Below are positions 6,500-9,115 of a stretch of 9,115 bases of DNA, one piece after another. Under the pieces are notes generated by a model that was given only the letters and a program-made list of their open reading frames with translations, was not told where the DNA came from and made no database searches. Every line of letters starts with the position of its first letter. The first letter of the stretch is position 1. Made by a program: the position numbers and the translations under genes. Origin of the DNA: Alphaproteobacteria bacterium (GTDB lineage: Bacteria; Pseudomonadota; Alphaproteobacteria; Micavibrionales; CSBR16-224); the NCBI GenBank assembly GCA_006226225.1, contig SBHI01000112.1, forward strand, positions 1-9,115. The letters are read 5' to 3'.

Positions 6500-7168
6500 A
6501 TGAGACAGTTGTACCATTTGTGGCTTCATCCTTTTTCAAGAAAGGTGCGGATCGCACTTGCAGAGAAAGGCTTGGAGTTCGAACTTAAAGTCGAAAAGAT
6601 ATGGGAGCGCCGCACGGAGTTTCTGACGATCAACCCGGCAGGCGATGTTCCTGTGTTGGTTGAACCGGACGGTACGATCCTGACTGATTCGCAGGTCATC
6701 GTCGAATATCTGGACGAAGTTTACAACACGACCGACCTTTTGGGGCGCGCCCCTTTGGCACGGGCTGAAACGCGCCGCCTTGTCGCATGGTTCGATAAAA
6801 AGTTCAACGCCGAGGTCACGGAAAATCTGGTCGGCGAAAAAATGATGAAACAATTTCTGAAAATGGGTGAACCGCACGGCCCGTCTATCCGCGCGGGACA
6901 TGCGAATATCCACTACCATCTCGACTATATCGGCTTTCTGACCGAAAAGCACCGCTGGCTGGCCGGGGATTTCTTCTCCCTTGCCGACATCACGGCGGCT
7001 GCACATCTCTCCACAATCGACTACATCGGTGACGTACCGTGGGACAAGCATCCGGCCGCCAAAGACTGGTATGCGCGTCTAAAATCCCGCCCCAGTTTCA
7101 AGCCGCTTTTGAATGACATCATTCCCGGCTTTACACCGCCGCAGCATTACAGCGTCGAACATTTTTAA
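6500..7168 (+). CDS. Glutathione S-transferase family protein
   Basis: The 222-residue product has the cytosolic GST layout. The N-terminal thioredoxin-like domain (about 1-76) carries H-P-F-S-R-K-V-R (10-17), where Ser13 is the candidate glutathione-activating residue, V-P-V-L (50-53) with the cis-proline P51, and L-T-D-S-Q (61-65), which would hold the gamma-glutamyl group. The helical C-terminal domain carries F-S-L-A-D-I-T (159-165), the conserved N-capping box with Asp163. The family conjugates or reduces substrates with glutathione; the substrate here cannot be read from sequence. The frame is open upstream to a TTG at 6419, but the extra 27 residues are unlike the family and MRQLYHLW is a normal GST beginning, so the ATG at 6500 is chosen. 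No Shine-Dalgarno sequence precedes it, consistent with a leaderless or very short-leadered transcript. The SDR-like gene follows after 19 bases and is probably co-transcribed. Confidence 0.9.
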   Translation: MRQLYHLWLHPFSRKVRIALAEKGLEFELKVEKIWERRTEFLTINPAGDVPVLVEPDGTILTDSQVIVEYLDEVYNTTDLLGRAPLARAETRRLVAWFDKKFNAEVTENLVGEKMMKQFLKMGEPHGPSIRAGHANIHYHLDYIGFLTEKHRWLAGDFFSLADITAAAHLSTIDYIGDVPWDKHPAAKDWYARLKSRPSFKPLLNDIIPGFTPPQHYSVEHF

Positions 7169-7187
7169 GAGGGGTGAAACGGCGGGA

Positions 7188-8117
7188 ATGGATAACAACA
7201 CAGGGCTAGTGCCAACAGAATTACCAAGGGATAAAAATCTCTTCTGTTTCGGCTTCGGTTATTGCGCCGCCGCGCTCAGTATTGCGTTGCGACCGTATAA
7301 CTGGACAATCGGCGGCACGACAACGGATCTGGAAAAGCGCACTTTCCTCCGACAAAACGGCATCAACGCCTATTTATTCGATTCTACCCAGCCCCTTCCC
7401 GCCCTCGACCGCATCCTGCAAGACACCACCCATCTAATCCTGTCGATCCCACCGACCGAACACGGCGACATTTCCTACGAAATGCACGGGCAGGAACTGG
7501 AAGCATTGCCCAATCTGGAATGGGTCGGCTATCTGTCTGCAACATCGATCTACGGCAATTACAACGGCAGCTGGGTGGATGAGGAAACCCCGCCCAGCCC
7601 GAACAGCCGCCGCGGCTCTCTGCGCCTGAAAGCAGAACAGCAATGGTATGAGCTGTTTTTAAACAGCGGCTTTCCACTGCATATTTTCCGTCTGGCCGGT
7701 ATTTACGGCCCCGGACGCAGCACGCTGGATGTTGTGCGTGCCGGAAAGGCGCGCCGCATTGTAAAAGAAGGGCATGTTTTCAACCGCATTCACATTGACG
7801 ACATCGTACAGACACTGTTTGCCTCCATGATTTATCCGCAGCCTGGAGAAATTTATAATCTTGCCGATGACGATCCGGAACCAAGTCATGAAGTCATTAA
7901 ATATGCCTGTGAATTGCTGGGATTGGATGTGCCGGAACTGATCCCTTATGATGAGGTTGATTACCTTGCCCCGATTGTCCGCAGTTTTTATCAGGACAAC
8001 AAGCGGATTAAAAATGAGAAAATCAAACGTGACCTCGGCGTCAAACTTCTCTACCCCGATTACAAGCTTGGGCTAAACGCCTGCTTTGCCGCCGAAGAAG
8101 ATATCGCGGCAGTCTAA
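7188..8117 (+). CDS. Atypical SDR-family NAD(P)-binding protein (epimerase/dehydratase-like)
   Basis: The 309-residue product has an N-terminal Rossmann fold with a variant glycine motif, C-F-G-F-G-Y-C-A-A (20-28). It also has L-S-A-T-S-I-Y-G (116-123), F-R-L-A-G-I-Y-G-P-G-R (167-177) and H-I-D-D-I (202-206), all typical of extended epimerase-like SDRs. The usual YxxxK catalytic pair is incomplete: Lys148 is present, but Ser144 stands at the tyrosine position. This fits the atypical SDR group that includes E. coli YeeZ-like proteins, whose reactions are poorly known. Catalysis is therefore uncertain and no substrate is proposed. The frame is open upstream into the GST gene, but alignment to the family beginning and the ATG at 7188 favour that start. 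A purine-rich AGAGGGG (7168-7174) lies 13 bases upstream and a GGCGGG almost abuts the ATG, so the ribosome site is not ideal. A later GTG at 7209 is possible. Confidence 0.85.
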   Translation: MDNNTGLVPTELPRDKNLFCFGFGYCAAALSIALRPYNWTIGGTTTDLEKRTFLRQNGINAYLFDSTQPLPALDRILQDTTHLILSIPPTEHGDISYEMHGQELEALPNLEWVGYLSATSIYGNYNGSWVDEETPPSPNSRRGSLRLKAEQQWYELFLNSGFPLHIFRLAGIYGPGRSTLDVVRAGKARRIVKEGHVFNRIHIDDIVQTLFASMIYPQPGEIYNLADDDPEPSHEVIKYACELLGLDVPELIPYDEVDYLAPIVRSFYQDNKRIKNEKIKRDLGVKLLYPDYKLGLNACFAAEEDIAAV

Positions 8118-8123
8118 CAGCGC

Positions 8124-8152
8124 TTGACAAACACGCCATGTTTTCGCAATCT
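8124..8152 (+). promoter_or_regulatory. Candidate promoter upstream of the Ppx/GppA gene
   Basis: A perfect -35 hexamer TTGACA (8124-8129) is followed after 17 bases by CAATCT (8147-8152), a weak -10 that keeps the conserved second A and last T. Transcription would begin near 8159 with a leader of about 43 bases, but no Shine-Dalgarno sequence is visible before the ATG at 8202. A competing -10-like TATATT at 8191-8196 would give a leaderless start. Confidence 0.4.
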
Positions 8153-8201
8153 GTCACGCATTCGCCCTGCCGCAAAATAATGAAACAATATATATTCCGC
8201 T

Positions 8202-9115
8202 ATGGCCGCCAAACAGAAAAAAAATGCCCCCGTCGCCGTCATTGACATCGGCTCCAATGCGGTTCGTCTTGTTATTTATGACGGCTTGTTCCGCTGCCCG
8301 CTACGCACCCATACGGAGCGGCTGATTTGCGGACTGGGGCGCAGCATGATGCAAACGGGATGCCTTGACCCCGAAGGCGTTGCACAGGCAATGGATGCGC
8401 TGGCGCGTTTTTCCGGCATTCTGGAAGCCTTACAGATCAAAACCGTTATTCCGCTGGCAACCGCCGCCCTGCGCGATGCGAAAGACGGGCCGAAATTTAT
8501 CGCCACCGTGCGGGAAAAATTCAATATTGATATTCAGGTTATCAGCGGCATGGAAGAAGCCCGCCTCTCCGCCCTTGGTGTGATTGCCGGCTTCGGCGCG
8601 ATCTCGGGCGTGGTCGGCGATTTCGGCGGCGGTTCACTGGAACTGATTTCCGTCGACAACAACCGCATTCTGGATCAGGTCACGCTGCCACTGGGTGCTT
8701 TACGCATTCTGGCACTGAAGACCGAGCAGGAACGCCACAGCTATATTCAGGAGCATCTTGCTGGTGTGCCGCTGCTGGAATCGGCGCAGAAGCAAAATTT
8801 CTACGTTCTGGGCGGTGCATGGCGCTCGCTGGGCAAAGCGCATATGCATATGACGGATTACACGATCCCCGTACTGGATCATTACACCATCCGCGCCAAT
8901 CCGGCGCTGGAATTCACGACGCTGCTGTCACGGCAAAGCCCTGCCTCGCTGGAGCGTATGGCCGGTCTGTCCGCCCGCCGCGTCAAAGATATTCCCGTCG
9001 CCGCGCTGGTGATGTCCTATGTGCTGAAATATTTAAAGCCGCAAAATATCATGTTTTCGGGAACAGGTCTGCGCGAAGGCGCGATTTTCGACCGCCTGCC
9101 GCAATCCGAACAACA
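8202..9115 (+). CDS. ppx: Ppx/GppA-family exopolyphosphatase, 3'-truncated by the window edge
   Basis: The frame is open from the ATG at 8202 to the end of the window, 304 complete codons with no stop. The product shows the actin/Hsp70-like phosphatase fold of the family: V-I-D-I-G-S-N-A-V-R-L (13-23) for phosphate 1, A-T-A-A-L-R-D-A (86-93, often ATSAVRDA), I-S-G-M-E-E-A-R-L (114-122) with catalytic glutamates 118-119, and D-F-G-G-G-S-L-E-L (140-148) for phosphate 2. Ppx removes terminal phosphates from polyphosphate, and GppA converts pppGpp to ppGpp; which activity dominates cannot be decided here. The segment E-R-M-A-G-L-S-A-R-R (251-260) and G-T-G-L-R-E-G (287-293) are the usual later landmarks. 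The missing C-terminus is probably 100-200 residues. A basic run (KQKK) follows the start. The gene begins 84 bases after the SDR-like gene and probably has its own promoter. Confidence 0.93.
   Translation, partial: MAAKQKKNAPVAVIDIGSNAVRLVIYDGLFRCPLRTHTERLICGLGRSMMQTGCLDPEGVAQAMDALARFSGILEALQIKTVIPLATAALRDAKDGPKFIATVREKFNIDIQVISGMEEARLSALGVIAGFGAISGVVGDFGGGSLELISVDNNRILDQVTLPLGALRILALKTEQERHSYIQEHLAGVPLLESAQKQNFYVLGGAWRSLGKAHMHMTDYTIPVLDHYTIRANPALEFTTLLSRQSPASLERMAGLSARRVKDIPVAALVMSYVLKYLKPQNIMFSGTGLREGAIFDRLPQSEQ

Overview
The window looks like chromosomal DNA of an alphaproteobacterium. The basis is the combination of a BcsS-type outer-membrane protein, an alphaproteobacterial-style short TraR/DksA zinc-finger protein, the style of the Ppx/GppA protein, and moderately GC-rich codon use (judged by eye, not computed). 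Order and genus cannot be fixed from the sequence. I see no rRNA, tRNA, CRISPR, insertion sequence or phage gene.

Left part (1-4198) is an exopolysaccharide and lysine block. A 5'-truncated bcsS-like gene runs rightward and ends at 672. Three leftward genes converge on it in the order lysA (2900-4198), a TraR/DksA-family regulator (2574-2903) and a BcsA-like, PilZ-containing beta-glucan synthase (639-2564). lysA and the regulator overlap by ATGA, the regulator and the synthase are 9 bp apart, and the synthase and bcsS overlap tail-to-tail by 34 bp. The synthase has the full GT2 motif set, a BcsA-like gating loop and a PilZ domain with one off-consensus residue, so it should make cellulose or a similar glucan under c-di-GMP control. 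No BcsB partner is visible.

Middle part (4199-6371) begins with an AT-rich divergent intergenic region that carries phased T-tracts and an imperfect 20-bp direct repeat. Two consecutive rightward genes follow. Both encode lysine-rich membrane proteins that I cannot assign to any family. They share a short C-terminal motif, SGxxKLKKxW, and may be a functional pair. This is the least explained part of the window.

Right part (6372-9115) holds a glutathione S-transferase-like gene and an atypical SDR (NAD(P)-binding epimerase-like) gene 19 bp apart, then the 5' part of a Ppx/GppA exopolyphosphatase gene that runs off the window. The GST and ppx starts have no Shine-Dalgarno sequence and lie just downstream of -10-like hexamers, so they may be (nearly) leaderless.
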